The position numbers and the translations under genes are program-made. From Paraburkholderia sp. CNPSo 3274 (GTDB taxonomy: Bacteria; Pseudomonadota; Gammaproteobacteria; Burkholderiales; Burkholderiaceae), in contig NZ_JAMBPR010000006.1 in assembly GCF_024206475.1 (NCBI RefSeq), forward strand, positions 62,001-126,000: a DNA stretch of 64,000 nt, written 5' to 3'. The notes under the pieces are model-generated. The model saw only the letters and a program-made list of their open reading frames with translations. It had not been told where the DNA came from and ran no database searches. This document shows, one piece after another, positions 1-9,312 of the stretch (position 1 is the first letter of the stretch; each line of letters begins with the position of its first letter).

Positions 1-1
1 C

Positions 2-1855
2 GTGCTCGCGAATCCGGAAACCGCCACCGATGTCGACTTCGCCAACATCGAGGCCGTGGTCGGTCACGAGTACTTCCACAACTGGACCGGCAACCGCGTG
101 ACCTGCCGCGACTGGTTCCAGCTGAGCCTGAAGGAAGGCCTCACGGTGTTCCGCGATCAGGAGTTCTCGGCGGCGATGTCGGGCGGCGACGAGAACGAAG
201 CGGCGCGCGCGACGAAACGCATCGAAGACGTGCGCGTGCTGCGCCAGATGCAGTTCGCCGAAGACGCGGGCCCGATGGCGCACCCGGTGCGCCCCGAGAG
301 CTACGTCGAGATCAACAACTTCTACACGATGACCGTCTACGAAAAAGGTGCGGAAGTCGTGCGGATGTATCAAACGCTGCTCGGACGCGACGGCTTCCGT
401 AAAGGCATGGACCTGTACTTCCAGCGCCACGACGGCGAGGCCGTGACCTGCGACGACTTCCGCCACGCCATGGCCGACGCCAATGGCCGCGACCTCGCGC
501 AGTTCGAACGCTGGTACAGCCAGGCGGGCACGCCGCGCGTGAGCGTGACGACGAGCTACGACGAAGGCACGCGCTGCTACAGCGTGACGCTCACGCAGGG
601 CTACGCCAACGGCTCGCCCGCCGCGCGCGAAACACAAAAGGGCCCGCTGCACATTCCGTTTGCGATCGGCCTGATCGGCCCGGACGGCGCGGACCTGCCG
701 CTGCGCCTCGAAGGCGAAGCCGCCGCACACGGCACGACGCGCGTGCTGGAGCTGACCGACACGCAGCAGACCTTCACGTTCGCCGATGTGATGGCCAAGC
801 CCCTGCCCTCGCTGCTGCGCAACTTCTCGGCGCCGGTCATCGTCGACTACGACTACGGCAACGACGAACTCGCGTTCCTGCTCGCGCACGACAGCGATGC
901 GTTCAACCGCTGGGAAGCGGGTCAGCGCCTCGCCACGCGCGAACTGCTCGCGCTTGCCGGACGCGCCGCCGCGGGCCAGCCGCTCGAAATCAACGACGCG
1001 CTCGTCGATGCATTCCGCCGCGTGCTGACCGACGAATCGCTCTCGCCGTCGTTCCGCGAGCTTGCGCTCATGCTGCCTTCGGAAACGTATCTCGCCGAAC
1101 AGATGACCGAATCCGATCCGGCCGCCGTGCATGCCGCGCGCCAGTTCGTGCGCAAGCAACTGGCAGCGGCGCTGCAAGGCGAATGGCTCGCGGCCTATGA
1201 GCGCAATGTCACGCCGGGCGCATACGAGCCGACGCCCGAGGCGGCCGGACACCGCGGGTTGAAGAACCTTGCGCTCTCGTATCTCTCGGAACTCGACGAT
1301 TTCGCGCAAGCGGTGCGACTCGCCACGGCACAATACGATGCCGCGAACAACATGACCGACCGTTCGGCGGCGCTTTCCGCGCTGTTGAACGTGCAAGCGG
1401 CCACGGGCGGCGACGTCGCGCGCCGCGCGCTTGAAGACTTCTACGTGCGCTTCGAGAAGGAACCGCTCGTGATCGACAAGTGGTTCGCGCTGCAAGCCAC
1501 GCAACGTGGCACGGCGCGACGCCCGACCATCGAGACGGTGCGCGCGCTCATGGGCCACCCGGCGTTCAACATCAAGAACCCGAACCGCGCACGCTCGCTG
1601 ATCTTCAGCTTCTGCGCGGCGAACCCCGCGCAGTTCCACGCCGCCGACGGCTCGGGCTACGCGTTCTGGGCCGACCAGGTGATCGCGCTCGACGCGCTCA
1701 ATCCGCAGGTCGCGGCGCGCCTCGCCCGCAATCTCGAACTGTGGCGCCGCTTCACGCCGGCGTTGCGTGACGCGATGCGCGCCGCGCTCGAGCGGGTAGC
1801 CAGCGAGGCCAAATCGCGCGACGTGCGCGAGATCGTCGAAAAAGCGCTGGCTTGA
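2..1855 (+). CDS. pepN: Aminopeptidase N, 3' part (5' end outside window)
   Basis: M1-family zinc aminopeptidase that removes N-terminal residues from peptides in the cytoplasm. The visible 617 residues begin just before the catalytic site. HEYFH (about residues 22-26) gives two zinc histidines and the general-base glutamate, and the glutamate of LKEGL about 19 residues later is the third zinc ligand. The segment NNFYTMTVYEKG carries the conserved tyrosine region. The long C-terminal helical domain is complete and ends in a TGA-terminated ALA. Full-length family members are near 870-900 residues, so roughly the first 280 lie upstream of the window. The frame is open from base 2, so the true start is not in view. 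fbp follows 256 bp downstream. Confidence 0.95.
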   Translation: MLANPETATDVDFANIEAVVGHEYFHNWTGNRVTCRDWFQLSLKEGLTVFRDQEFSAAMSGGDENEAARATKRIEDVRVLRQMQFAEDAGPMAHPVRPESYVEINNFYTMTVYEKGAEVVRMYQTLLGRDGFRKGMDLYFQRHDGEAVTCDDFRHAMADANGRDLAQFERWYSQAGTPRVSVTTSYDEGTRCYSVTLTQGYANGSPAARETQKGPLHIPFAIGLIGPDGADLPLRLEGEAAAHGTTRVLELTDTQQTFTFADVMAKPLPSLLRNFSAPVIVDYDYGNDELAFLLAHDSDAFNRWEAGQRLATRELLALAGRAAAGQPLEINDALVDAFRRVLTDESLSPSFRELALMLPSETYLAEQMTESDPAAVHAARQFVRKQLAAALQGEWLAAYERNVTPGAYEPTPEAAGHRGLKNLALSYLSELDDFAQAVRLATAQYDAANNMTDRSAALSALLNVQAATGGDVARRALEDFYVRFEKEPLVIDKWFALQATQRGTARRPTIETVRALMGHPAFNIKNPNRARSLIFSFCAANPAQFHAADGSGYAFWADQVIALDALNPQVAARLARNLELWRRFTPALRDAMRAALERVASEAKSRDVREIVEKALA

Positions 1856-1875
1856 TCAGACGAAACGGCACAAAG

Positions 1876-1902
1876 CGCGCGGCGCCTGAGCAGCGCCGCG
1901 CG
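1876..1902 (+). terminator. Strong GC hairpin downstream of pepN
   Basis: A perfect 10-bp stem (CGCGCGGCGC and its complement) with a 7-nt loop lies 20 bp after the pepN stop. The T-rich tract does not follow directly; it begins near 1930. The hairpin is seen in the sequence; terminator function is inferred. Confidence 0.45.
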
Positions 1903-2111
1903 GCGACCCACGAACCGGCCTTCGCGTCGGTTTTTTTGCGCATTTTTTTCGCGATTATTTTTGGCGGTGCGAAGAGAACCGTCACCGCGCGAAACGCCGC
2001 TCCAGCAAGCCCGACCGCGCCCCGGCGCTTTATTTTGGGCGGCTGTGCGGCGGGCGGTCACAGTCGAGCGGGTAGAATTGCGCTATTCCCAAGCGTATCC
2101 GGAGTACTGCA

Positions 2112-3128
<1,017 letters not shown>

Positions 3129-3146
3129 AAAAGATGAGGAATGGGC

Positions 3147-3175
3147 TTGCATAGTTCGCAGCAACTTCCTATAAT
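3147..3175 (+). promoter_or_regulatory. Promoter of tRNA-Thr
   Basis: TTGCAT at 3147-3152 and a perfect TATAAT at 3170-3175 are separated by 17 bp, and the tRNA begins 18 bp after the -10. This is a good sigma-70 type match seen directly in the sequence. Confidence 0.75.
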
Positions 3176-3193
3176 CTTGCTTCTCTGATGCAC

Positions 3194-3269
3194 GCCGGAA
3201 TAGCTCAGACGGTAGAGCAGCGCATTCGTAATGCGAAGGTCGGGGGTTCGATTCCTCTTTCCGGCACCA
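3194..3269 (+). tRNA. tRNA-Thr(CGT)
   Basis: The 76-nt gene folds as a cloverleaf with a 7-bp acceptor stem (GCCGGAA with TTCCGGC), a TTCGTAA anticodon loop giving anticodon CGT for ACG codons, a GGTTCGATTCC T-arm and an encoded ACCA end. It lies downstream of its own promoter and upstream of a strong terminator. Confidence 0.96.
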
Positions 3270-3280
3270 GGATTCAAGCA

Positions 3281-3310
3281 AAAAGCCCAGTCTTCGGACT
3301 GGGCTTTTTG
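3281..3310 (+). terminator. Intrinsic terminator of tRNA-Thr
   Basis: The hairpin AAAAAGCCCAGTC-TTCG-GACTGGGCTTTTT has a stable tetraloop and a T run, 11 bp after the tRNA end. It could work on both strands. Confidence 0.9.
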
Positions 3311-3432
3311 CTTTGCGCCTTCGGCGCACGGCACTGCGTGTGCGACGCCCATCCAGCGCCTCGCCAACCTCTACGATTTGCGGATCACATCATCCCATCG
3401 CCCCGGCTCGCGCTACGTGAGCCTAGGCACCC

Positions 3433-3813
3433 TCACGCTTCTCGCGCAGAAATCGATGAACGCACGCAGCTTGGGCGGCAGCTGCGCGCGGCCAGGTCGT
3501 CCGGAGTGACGGGCCGCGCGTGACGCTCGAAGTATTCCGGCGAGCCCACCACGACGATGCGAATCGGCCCGCCGATCGGCACCGCCGCCATGCCAGGCGC
3601 AACCGATTCGCCCAGGCGGATGCCTGCGTCGAAGCCGTCGCCCACCAGATCGGCAAAACCGTCGTCGAGCGCAAGCTCGAGCTTGATCTGCGGATAGCGC
3701 GTCATGAATTCCGCGAGGTGCGGCATGACGAGCAACTCGCTCGCTACGCGCGGCAGGACCCGATTTTTCCACAAAACGGAAAAGCGCAAGATGAGTTCGC
3801 GTTCGCCACTCAC
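3433..3813 (-). pseudogene. Broken LysR-type regulator (effector-binding domain remnant)
   Basis: This leftward segment encodes a recognisable piece of a LysR effector-binding domain. ELLVMPHLAEFMTRYPQIKLEL is followed by GDGFDAGIRLGESVAPGM and then a VVGSPEYFERHARP stretch. The N-terminal winged-helix DNA-binding domain of about 60-90 residues is absent. After PDDLAARSC the frame jumps into a piece that, in a neighbouring frame, reads like a LysR C-terminus (LRAFIDFLREKREGA). About 80 central residues and the N-terminus are therefore missing. It is divergent from the aldo/keto reductase at 3831, the usual position for a LysR that controls such a gene. I treat it as a dead regulator. Limits are approximate. 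Confidence 0.75.
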
Positions 3814-3830
3814 TCTTTGAGGAAACCGCC

Positions 3831-4949
3831 ATGAAACTCGACAGCTACACCCTGCTCGGCCGCTCAGGCCTGCGTGTCAGCCCCATCGCCCTCGGCACGA
3901 TGACGTTCGGGACCGAATGGGGCTGGGGCGCCGACGAAGCCGCCGCACAGCGACTCTTCGACCTCTATGTCGACGCAGGCGGCAATTTCATCGACACCGC
4001 CGACCTCTATACAGAAGGCACGAGCGAAACCTGGGTGGGGCGCTTCGCGGCGGCGCGCGGTCTGCGTGAGCGGCTCGTCATCGCCACCAAGTATTCCTAC
4101 AATGCGGAAGCGGGCAATCCGAACGCGGGCGGGAACCATCGCAAGAACCTGCTGCGTGCGCTCGACGGCTCGCTCAAGCGCCTCGGCACCGACTACATCG
4201 ATCTCTATTACCTGCACACGTGGGACCGCATGACGCCCGCCGACGAAGTGATGCGCGCCATGGACGACGCGGTGCGCGCGGGCAAGATCCGCTACGTGGG
4301 TCTCTCCGACGTGCCCGCCTGGTACGCGGGCCGCGCGCAGACGCTGGCCGACTGGCGCGGCTTCGAGCCGGTAGCGGCCATGCAGCTCGAATACTCTCTA
4401 GTCGAACGCAACGCGGAGCACGAATTCGCCGATCTCGCGACGCAACTCGGCATGGGGCTCGTGCCGTGGAGTCCGCTCGGCATGGGCGTGCTGTCGGGGA
4501 AGTATCGGCCGTCGCAGGCAAGCGAAAGCGTGAGCGGTGCGGGCCGCTTGCAGACGGTGGGCGCAAAGCCGCCGCCCGGCTTCGACAAGCTCTCGGCGCG
4601 CAACTTCGCGATCGTCGCCGAGCTCGAGCGGGTCGCGCACGAGGCCAACCGGCCCATGGCCCAGGTAGCGTTGAACTGGCTGTATCAGAAGCGCGGCGTG
4701 GCGAGCATCATCGTGGGCGCGACCAAGGCCGCGCAACTCGAAGAGTCGCTTGGCGCGCTCGACTTCACGCTCGCCCCCGAACTGGTCGCGCGTCTCGACG
4801 CGGCCTCCGAGCCCGCCCACCCGTTTCCGTACTACATGTTCGCGGACGGCCACCAGTCACGCATTCATGGCCAGGTGGACGTGCGCGCGACGCCCGCGAA
4901 CCACGCTCAGGTGCAGCGCGTGCCGGCGCCGCCGGAGGCCCAAACGTAA
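3831..4949 (+). CDS. Aldo/keto reductase family oxidoreductase
   Basis: NADPH-dependent reductase of the (beta/alpha)8 aldo/keto reductase superfamily; the carbonyl substrate is not predictable. The 372-residue protein starts with the typical LGRSGLRVSPIALGTMTFGTEW. The catalytic tetrad region is visible: FIDTADLYTEGTSE with the Asp and Tyr, VIATKY with the Lys, and DLYYLHTWD with the His. A cofactor-binding VGATKAAQLEESL segment lies near residue 300. It ends with a short C-terminal extension after the barrel. The start follows a GAGGAAACC ribosome-binding region. The adjacent divergent LysR gene is broken, so any control by it has been lost. Confidence 0.93.
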   Translation: MKLDSYTLLGRSGLRVSPIALGTMTFGTEWGWGADEAAAQRLFDLYVDAGGNFIDTADLYTEGTSETWVGRFAAARGLRERLVIATKYSYNAEAGNPNAGGNHRKNLLRALDGSLKRLGTDYIDLYYLHTWDRMTPADEVMRAMDDAVRAGKIRYVGLSDVPAWYAGRAQTLADWRGFEPVAAMQLEYSLVERNAEHEFADLATQLGMGLVPWSPLGMGVLSGKYRPSQASESVSGAGRLQTVGAKPPPGFDKLSARNFAIVAELERVAHEANRPMAQVALNWLYQKRGVASIIVGATKAAQLEESLGALDFTLAPELVARLDAASEPAHPFPYYMFADGHQSRIHGQVDVRATPANHAQVQRVPAPPEAQT

Positions 4950-5497
4950 CGAATTATCGGAGTGCATCAATACGCCGCGCCCGAATGCGCGGCTATTTAC
5001 GCACGTTCGTCATTAAATCGCGGCCAAATGACGCGCAACAAAGTATTAATCGCCCAACCGGATAGAAACGGACGCTTACATAGTTTTAATTCTTATTAAC
5101 GTTTCGACGTCAACGGCTAAGCATAATCGACCGTTGTAGACGAATGGTGGATGCACGTCGAGCCGGAGGGAACGGCCTGCGCTTGCGGCGCCGCGCAACA
5201 CGAACGCGGCAAGACGCCAGCGCGAACGCGGTTCTCAGAGCCGGGGGAAGAGCGATTGACGCGTTGTGCGGCTGCAGCAGCAGCCGCGCGGGAAATTGGG
5301 AGAAGCGTGGAACGCGCGATTCACGCAGCATGCGGCAGTGCGAAAGACATCTCAACAATTATATTCCCGCGCCGTTAATCATTTGTATGGCTGTGCGAAG
5401 AAAGCAACACGCGTGCGAGAAAAGCACTGTTACGGTAAGCGGGACTAGCGCAGCAGAAGTGCCGAGCCGGATAATCGGCTTACATAGGAGAAAGATC
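4950..5497. other. Intergenic region, no supported gene
   Basis: I see no convincing gene. The first part, up to about 5110, is richer in A and T than its surroundings. A short inverted repeat (AGCCG at 5465-5469, CGGCT at 5476-5480) lies directly in front of the ribosome-binding site of the 49-residue gene and may shape its leader. Open frames here are uninterrupted only because of high GC and lack good starts. Confidence 0.5.
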
Positions 5498-5647
5498 ATG
5501 GACGCCAAACCGCCAAGGATTCCGACCCCGGACCAAGTCTTCAGCCCGGATCCGGAACCTGTGGCCGTTGAGTTTCTCGGCGACGAATTGCCCGCTCACG
5601 TGCGGGCGTTTCTTGACGAGCAACGCAAGGCACACGAACAGAAGTGA
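5498..5647 (+). CDS. Small acidic hypothetical protein (49 aa)
   Basis: The ATG is preceded by TAGGAGAAAG, a good ribosome-binding site, which sets this start inside a longer open frame. The product is 49 residues, proline-rich at the N-terminus (PPRIPTPDQVFSPDPEP) and ends in a charged helix (HVRAFLDEQRKAHEQK). It has no signal peptide, membrane segment or motif I recognise. The function is unknown. An inverted repeat with GCACACG/CGTGTGC arms follows at about 5659-5706, without a T run. Confidence 0.55.
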   Translation: MDAKPPRIPTPDQVFSPDPEPVAVEFLGDELPAHVRAFLDEQRKAHEQK

Positions 5648-5861
5648 CGGGGAAGCGCACACGTACGCGCTCGCGCGCTCACGCGCGCTGCGGACGTTCG
5701 TGTGCACATCAACACGCGTAGTTCGGGGACGCGCGTGTCATGCTACGCGCGCAGTTTTGCGTCGTAGTGGTTAGCGCTCGTCGCGCTCGATCGCGGGCGC
5801 GCCTTCATGCGACCATCTCGATTCGACAGCGCCGTTAGACGCAAGCGCACCATAACCGGCT

Positions 5862-6491
5862 ATGCTTCGGTTTTTATTGCCGGCGTCTTCCTTCCACTCG
5901 ATGACATTGCTGACCCGCGCGAGCGCGCGTTGCGCTGCTGCGCTGCTCTTCGCCCTGCCTATCGCATCCGTCCACGCCGACGGTGACGACACTGCCCTGA
6001 CCAACCTCGTCGCGCTCGTTTCGCAGCGGCTCGCGCTCGCCGAGCCGGTCGCGCACTGGAAATGGCAGCATCACAAGCCGATCACCGATACGCCCCGTGA
6101 AGACGCCCTGCTCGCCGACGTGCAGAAGCGCGCCACGGCAGCCGGCGTCGATCCCGCGTTTGCGCGTGCGTTCTTCCGCGATCAGATCGATGCCAGCACG
6201 CAAATGCAGAAGTCGCTGTTCGACACGTGGCGCGCCTCCCAGGCACCCAGCGACCCAGCACCGGATCTCGCCACGGCGACGCGGCCCCAACTCGACAAAC
6301 TCACCGGGCAATTGATCGGCGCGCTCGCGCGCGTGCAACCCCTGCGCGGCGCACCGGATTGCCCGGCGCGCGTCGCAAGAACCGTTGCGAACTGGAAGGA
6401 ACTCACGCGATACGACTCCGCGCGCACAAATGCGATGAATCAGGCGCTGGAACACGTCTGCGAATCGGGCGGCGTAGGCGGAGTCGCCTAA
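5862..6491 (+). CDS. Secreted chorismate mutase (AroQ gamma class)
   Basis: Converts chorismate to prephenate, but in the periplasm or outside the cell, not in the central aromatic pathway. The N-terminus has a signal peptide (hydrophobic CAAALLFALPIASVHA, cleavage likely before DGDD). The mature part shows the helical chorismate mutase pattern: LVALVSQRLALAEPVAHWKW with the active-site arginine and lysine, then an FFRDQIDASTQMQ segment. Two cysteines (DCPAR and HVCES) near the C-terminus are placed like the disulfide of the mycobacterial secreted enzyme. An alternative ATG at 5901 (MTLLTRASAR) may be the true start because it gives a more usual signal peptide. The role of exported chorismate mutases is poorly understood. 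Confidence 0.85.
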   Translation: MLRFLLPASSFHSMTLLTRASARCAAALLFALPIASVHADGDDTALTNLVALVSQRLALAEPVAHWKWQHHKPITDTPREDALLADVQKRATAAGVDPAFARAFFRDQIDASTQMQKSLFDTWRASQAPSDPAPDLATATRPQLDKLTGQLIGALARVQPLRGAPDCPARVARTVANWKELTRYDSARTNAMNQALEHVCESGGVGGVA

Positions 6492-6497
6492 GCGCCG

Positions 6498-7706
6498 TTA
6501 TGCCGCGCTCGTGAGGCCGTCAACTTCGGAAGGCTGCAGCACCTGCACGCGCAGGCCGCGTTCGAAGTGCGTCTGCAGAATGCGCCAGGTCGAAAGCTCG
6601 AACACCCGCTCGGCGCCGCGGTCCACCAGCGCCTCAGCCTCGGCCGTGCTGAAAAAAGCGCCCATATAGCACCAGCGATCGATCAGGTGATAAATGTCGG
6701 CGCCATTCGTCGAGTCCTGCTCGAGCACGACCACCGCGCCGCCGAATGGCCAGGGTGCCGCCCCAAGGTCGGCGGGGTCGCGCTTCGACACACGCGGCAC
6801 GCGGTTGAACGAAGGTTTGAGCGTAGCGATCCATTGTGCCTCGACAAGGAGCGCGCCAAGCTCGCCGCCTGTCGCACGCCACTCCACGCGGCGGACCTGT
6901 TGCGCCATCCGTTGTTCGCGCGAAGAGCGCCGCTCACCCGAAAGATGCGCGCGCACGCGCTGGCGCACCCGCACGCTGCGTCCCACGTAGAGCGGGACGT
7001 CGTTTTCGCCATAGAACGCATAAACGCCGTGACCTGCCGGCGCCGTATCGATGAGATCGTCGGTAATGTCCCCGGCCAGTACGTGACGGCGCGTCGTGCG
7101 CTCGATCTGCGACGCCAGCGCTTCCCCGGGCACCAGCGCTGGCAGGCGCTGCCAGAACTGCCAGAGGAGATCGGCGTCGGCGAGCGCGCGATGCCGATCC
7201 GACGGCACGAGCGCGTGGCGCTCGACCAGCGCATCGAGGCCGTGGCGCTTCTCACCCGGAAAAAGCGCCCGTGACAGGCGAACGGTGCACAGCACATCGG
7301 GGTTGAAGGAATAACCGGCACGCTCGAACTCCGCGCGCAGAAAGCCGCGGTCGAAGGCCGCGTTGTGCGCGACGAAGAGCTTGCCGGCGAGTCGCGCATG
7401 GAGTTCCACGGCAATGTCGGCGAAGCGCGGCGCGCCGCGCACCATCTTGTCCGTAATACCGGTGAGTTGCTGGATAAAGGGCGGGATAGGCTGGCCGGGA
7501 TCGACGAGGGTGCTCCATCGTGTGACCTGCCCTTGCGCCACCTCCACAACGCCAACTTCGGTAATGCGGTGCTCGCCTGCCGAACCGCCCGTTGTCTCGA
7601 GGTCCACGAAGACGATGGGAAGGTCGCCGGCGGCCTGTGCGGCGCTCAAGGAGGAATCAAACATGGTGAAACGATGGGGGAAATGGAAAACGGCCCAAGT
7701 ATGCAC
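6498..7706 (-). CDS. DEDDh exonuclease fused to a GIY-YIG (Cho/UvrC-like) nuclease
   Basis: Two nuclease domains are fused. The N-terminal half is a DnaQ-like 3'-5' exonuclease with FVDLETTG (Exo I), VAHNAAFDRGFL (Exo II) and HRALADADL (Exo III, DEDDh type). The middle holds a GIY-YIG domain (GHGVYAFYGENDVPLYVGRS, then ATGGELGALLVEAQWI with the catalytic glutamate), related to UvrC and Cho. A C-terminal tail of about 100 residues follows. The architecture suggests a role in DNA repair, incising and trimming strands. The start is uncertain: GTG at 7706 (402 aa) or ATG at 7664 (MFDSSLSAAQ, 388 aa); neither has a strong ribosome-binding site. Confidence 0.88.
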   Translation of the reverse strand: MHTWAVFHFPHRFTMFDSSLSAAQAAGDLPIVFVDLETTGGSAGEHRITEVGVVEVAQGQVTRWSTLVDPGQPIPPFIQQLTGITDKMVRGAPRFADIAVELHARLAGKLFVAHNAAFDRGFLRAEFERAGYSFNPDVLCTVRLSRALFPGEKRHGLDALVERHALVPSDRHRALADADLLWQFWQRLPALVPGEALASQIERTTRRHVLAGDITDDLIDTAPAGHGVYAFYGENDVPLYVGRSVRVRQRVRAHLSGERRSSREQRMAQQVRRVEWRATGGELGALLVEAQWIATLKPSFNRVPRVSKRDPADLGAAPWPFGGAVVVLEQDSTNGADIYHLIDRWCYMGAFFSTAEAEALVDRGAERVFELSTWRILQTHFERGLRVQVLQPSEVDGLTSAA

Positions 7707-7871
7707 TGTTTGGACGCCACGCGCCGACGGTTCCGGCAGTGTCAGTGTGACTTTTGGCTTTTAGTGAAAACCCGAATCGAGAAAATCGCGGATTCCCAGG
7801 GTTTCCCCGATTAAATCCGTGAGTAAAAGACATGGCCATTAATATTGACTAAAAATCAATATGTCAAAAAT

Positions 7872-7898
7872 AAAAAGCCCCGGGGTTTGCCCGGGGCC
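7872..7898 (-). terminator. Terminator of the cold-shock gene
   Basis: On the minus strand GCCCCGGG and CCCGGGGC pair across a short loop and are followed by CTTTTTA, about 46 bp after the csp stop. A second dyad (GAGCGCTCGC/GCGAGCGCTC, 7910-7932) lies between it and the gene. Confidence 0.85.
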
Positions 7899-7943
7899 TG
7901 GTGCTGCATGAGCGCTCGCGAAGCGAGCGCTCGCACGCTGTAC

Positions 7944-8147
7944 TTACAGCGGCTGGATGTTCGCGGCCTGCTTGCCCTTCGGACCGACCTTGACGTCGAA
8001 CGACACACGCTGGTTCTCCTTCAACGACTTGAAGCCGTCGGAACGGATTTCCGAGAAGTGCGCGAACAGATCGTCGCCGCCCGCGTCAGACGTGATGAAG
8101 CCAAAGCCCTTCGCATCATTGAACCATTTGACGATACCGGTTTCCAT
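7944..8147 (-). CDS. Cold-shock domain protein, CspA family
   Basis: The 67-residue single cold-shock domain binds single-stranded nucleic acid and acts as an RNA chaperone. The RNP1 motif (KGFGFI) and RNP2 motif (LFAHFSEI) are intact, and the length is standard. The ATG follows GAGGGAAACGGAAAC. A good promoter at 8277-8306 implies an untranslated leader of about 120 nt, like the long thermosensing leaders of cspA-type mRNAs. Several paralogues are usual in this family of bacteria, so I give no letter. Confidence 0.96.
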   Translation of the reverse strand: METGIVKWFNDAKGFGFITSDAGGDDLFAHFSEIRSDGFKSLKENQRVSFDVKVGPKGKQAANIQPL

Positions 8148-8276
8148 GTTTCCGTTTCCCTCGAGATTTTAATGACGCGGGTAATAACCCTCACGCCGTA
8201 TCCAGCCAATTCCCGCCGTCCCGCTTCAGTGAATTCCACGTTTTGAAATTGCAGCAGAACGAAAATCAGCTTTGCC

Positions 8277-8306
8277 GTTATACGGGGAACGACAATCGCC
8301 AGTCAA
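8277..8306 (-). promoter_or_regulatory. Promoter of the cold-shock gene
   Basis: Read leftward, TTGACT (8306-8301) and TATAAC (8282-8277) are separated by 18 bp. The expected start near 8270 leaves a leader of about 120 nt before the ATG. The region further upstream (8310-8540) is unusually AT-rich for this chromosome and holds no gene I can support. Confidence 0.65.
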
Positions 8307-8560
8307 GAGAATTTTTTATAACAGCTTTCCCGATTCAACGATAAAAGCGGTATGCATCAAACAGCTGCAAGAAAATCGTATGCGATTCGAATCAGTATAT
8401 AAAGTTACGTCATTTTTACTCGATTATCTCACTCACGTCATTTTTACCGGGAAGATTTCCCGGAATGTAACAATTCGTGTCAAACGTAAGTGTTTCTCCC
8501 GGTTGTTCGAGTAATACATTCAATTCATGATCCATATTGTTAGCGGCATCGGAGGTCATC

Positions 8561-8761
8561 ATGCTGACGACTCTGCGGCGATGGATTCATTGGCTCGTAC
8601 AAACGGACGGGATTGCGCCAACGGCTGAAGAAGCCGCAACCTATGGCGCATGGCACGGGGACCACTGGCACAACCTGCTGTGTTCCCCTATGGACGCAAG
8701 GCACTACGTAATGGAAGACTGGAGCCTGCAGCCTGAACCGCCGCAAGCGGGCACCCAATAA
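8561..8761 (+). CDS. Small hypothetical protein (66 aa)
   Basis: GGAGGT at 8551-8556 stands four bases before this ATG and fixes the start. The product is 66 residues, rich in Trp and His (RRWIHWLVQTDG, then YGAWHGDHWHNLL), acidic at the end, with no signal peptide or membrane segment. I do not recognise a family. It lies between the cold-shock gene and a candidate leftward small RNA. Confidence 0.6.
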   Translation: MLTTLRRWIHWLVQTDGIAPTAEEAATYGAWHGDHWHNLLCSPMDARHYVMEDWSLQPEPPQAGTQ

Positions 8762-8795
8762 GGTACGCGTAGCGCGCGTGGCCTGAAGACGGGCA

Positions 8796-8880
8796 AAAAA
8801 AAAGCGCGGCTGAAAAGGCCGCGCCGACAAAGGTTTGGAGATCTTTTTCGTCAACGAAAAAGTCTGCTTCGGAAAGCAGC
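8796..8880 (-). ncRNA. Candidate small RNA with three hairpins
   Basis: Read leftward, three perfect stem-loops follow each other: CTGCTT/AAGCAG (8879-8864), CTTTTTCG/CGAAAAAG (8862-8843) and GCGCGGC/GCCGCGC (8824-8804). The last is followed by nine T residues (8803-8795), which makes it an intrinsic terminator. A TATACT -10 (8892-8887) lies where it would start a transcript near 8880; a TTAATC (8916-8911) 18 bp further is a weak -35. The product would be about 85 nt. There is no good reading frame. The structure is seen directly; expression is inferred. Confidence 0.5.
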
Positions 8881-8966
8881 CATTGAAGTATAGCTGGACG
8901 CAGGTCTGACGATTAAGCATGCGGCGCACAATCATCTGTTACGCTGGGCGCAATAATCAGCTGAGA

Positions 8967-8979
8967 CCGTTTTAAACGG
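8967..8979. promoter_or_regulatory. Palindrome in porin upstream region
   Basis: CCGTTT-T-AAACGG is a perfect 6-bp-arm dyad about 335 bp upstream of the porin start. It is a possible operator; no regulator is identified. Confidence 0.3.
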
Positions 8980-9110
8980 TTTTCCGCAATCAATTGTTGT
9001 AGCGATCGCACAACGCTCGCGCGGTTGACAGTTTCACCCCCTCCCTCCGAAATCCGCTCAAAGCCTTTACCAGCAGGGCTTAAGACGAGCGAGATAATCA
9101 TTTCAGATAG

Positions 9111-9127
9111 CGCAATACTTTATTGCG
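9111..9127. promoter_or_regulatory. Palindrome CGCAATA-CTT-TATTGCG upstream of porin
   Basis: Perfect 7-bp arms around CTT, 185 bp before the porin ATG, in an otherwise geneless 550-bp region (8762-9312). It could be a regulator site or a leader hairpin. I found no clear -35/-10 pair for the porin. Confidence 0.35.
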
Positions 9128-9312
9128 GAATTCGGAATACCCCCTCTTCGAGCACCCTCTCTACACTCTGCCTGTCTGGAAACCGACTCGCACGGATCGT
9201 CTTGGACGGATTAATTCGTACCACGCGAACTTTGCCTCTCGCTGCGCTTCGCATGGACGGTTTCCCAAACAGGGTTCAACGAAACCCACCTCTGTTCTCG
9301 GAGTTTACAAAG

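Noticed and set aside
8913..9101. A 62-codon leftward frame upstream of the porin
   Set aside because: It lacks a ribosome-binding site and ends before the terminator at 8796. The three-hairpin RNA explains that terminator better.
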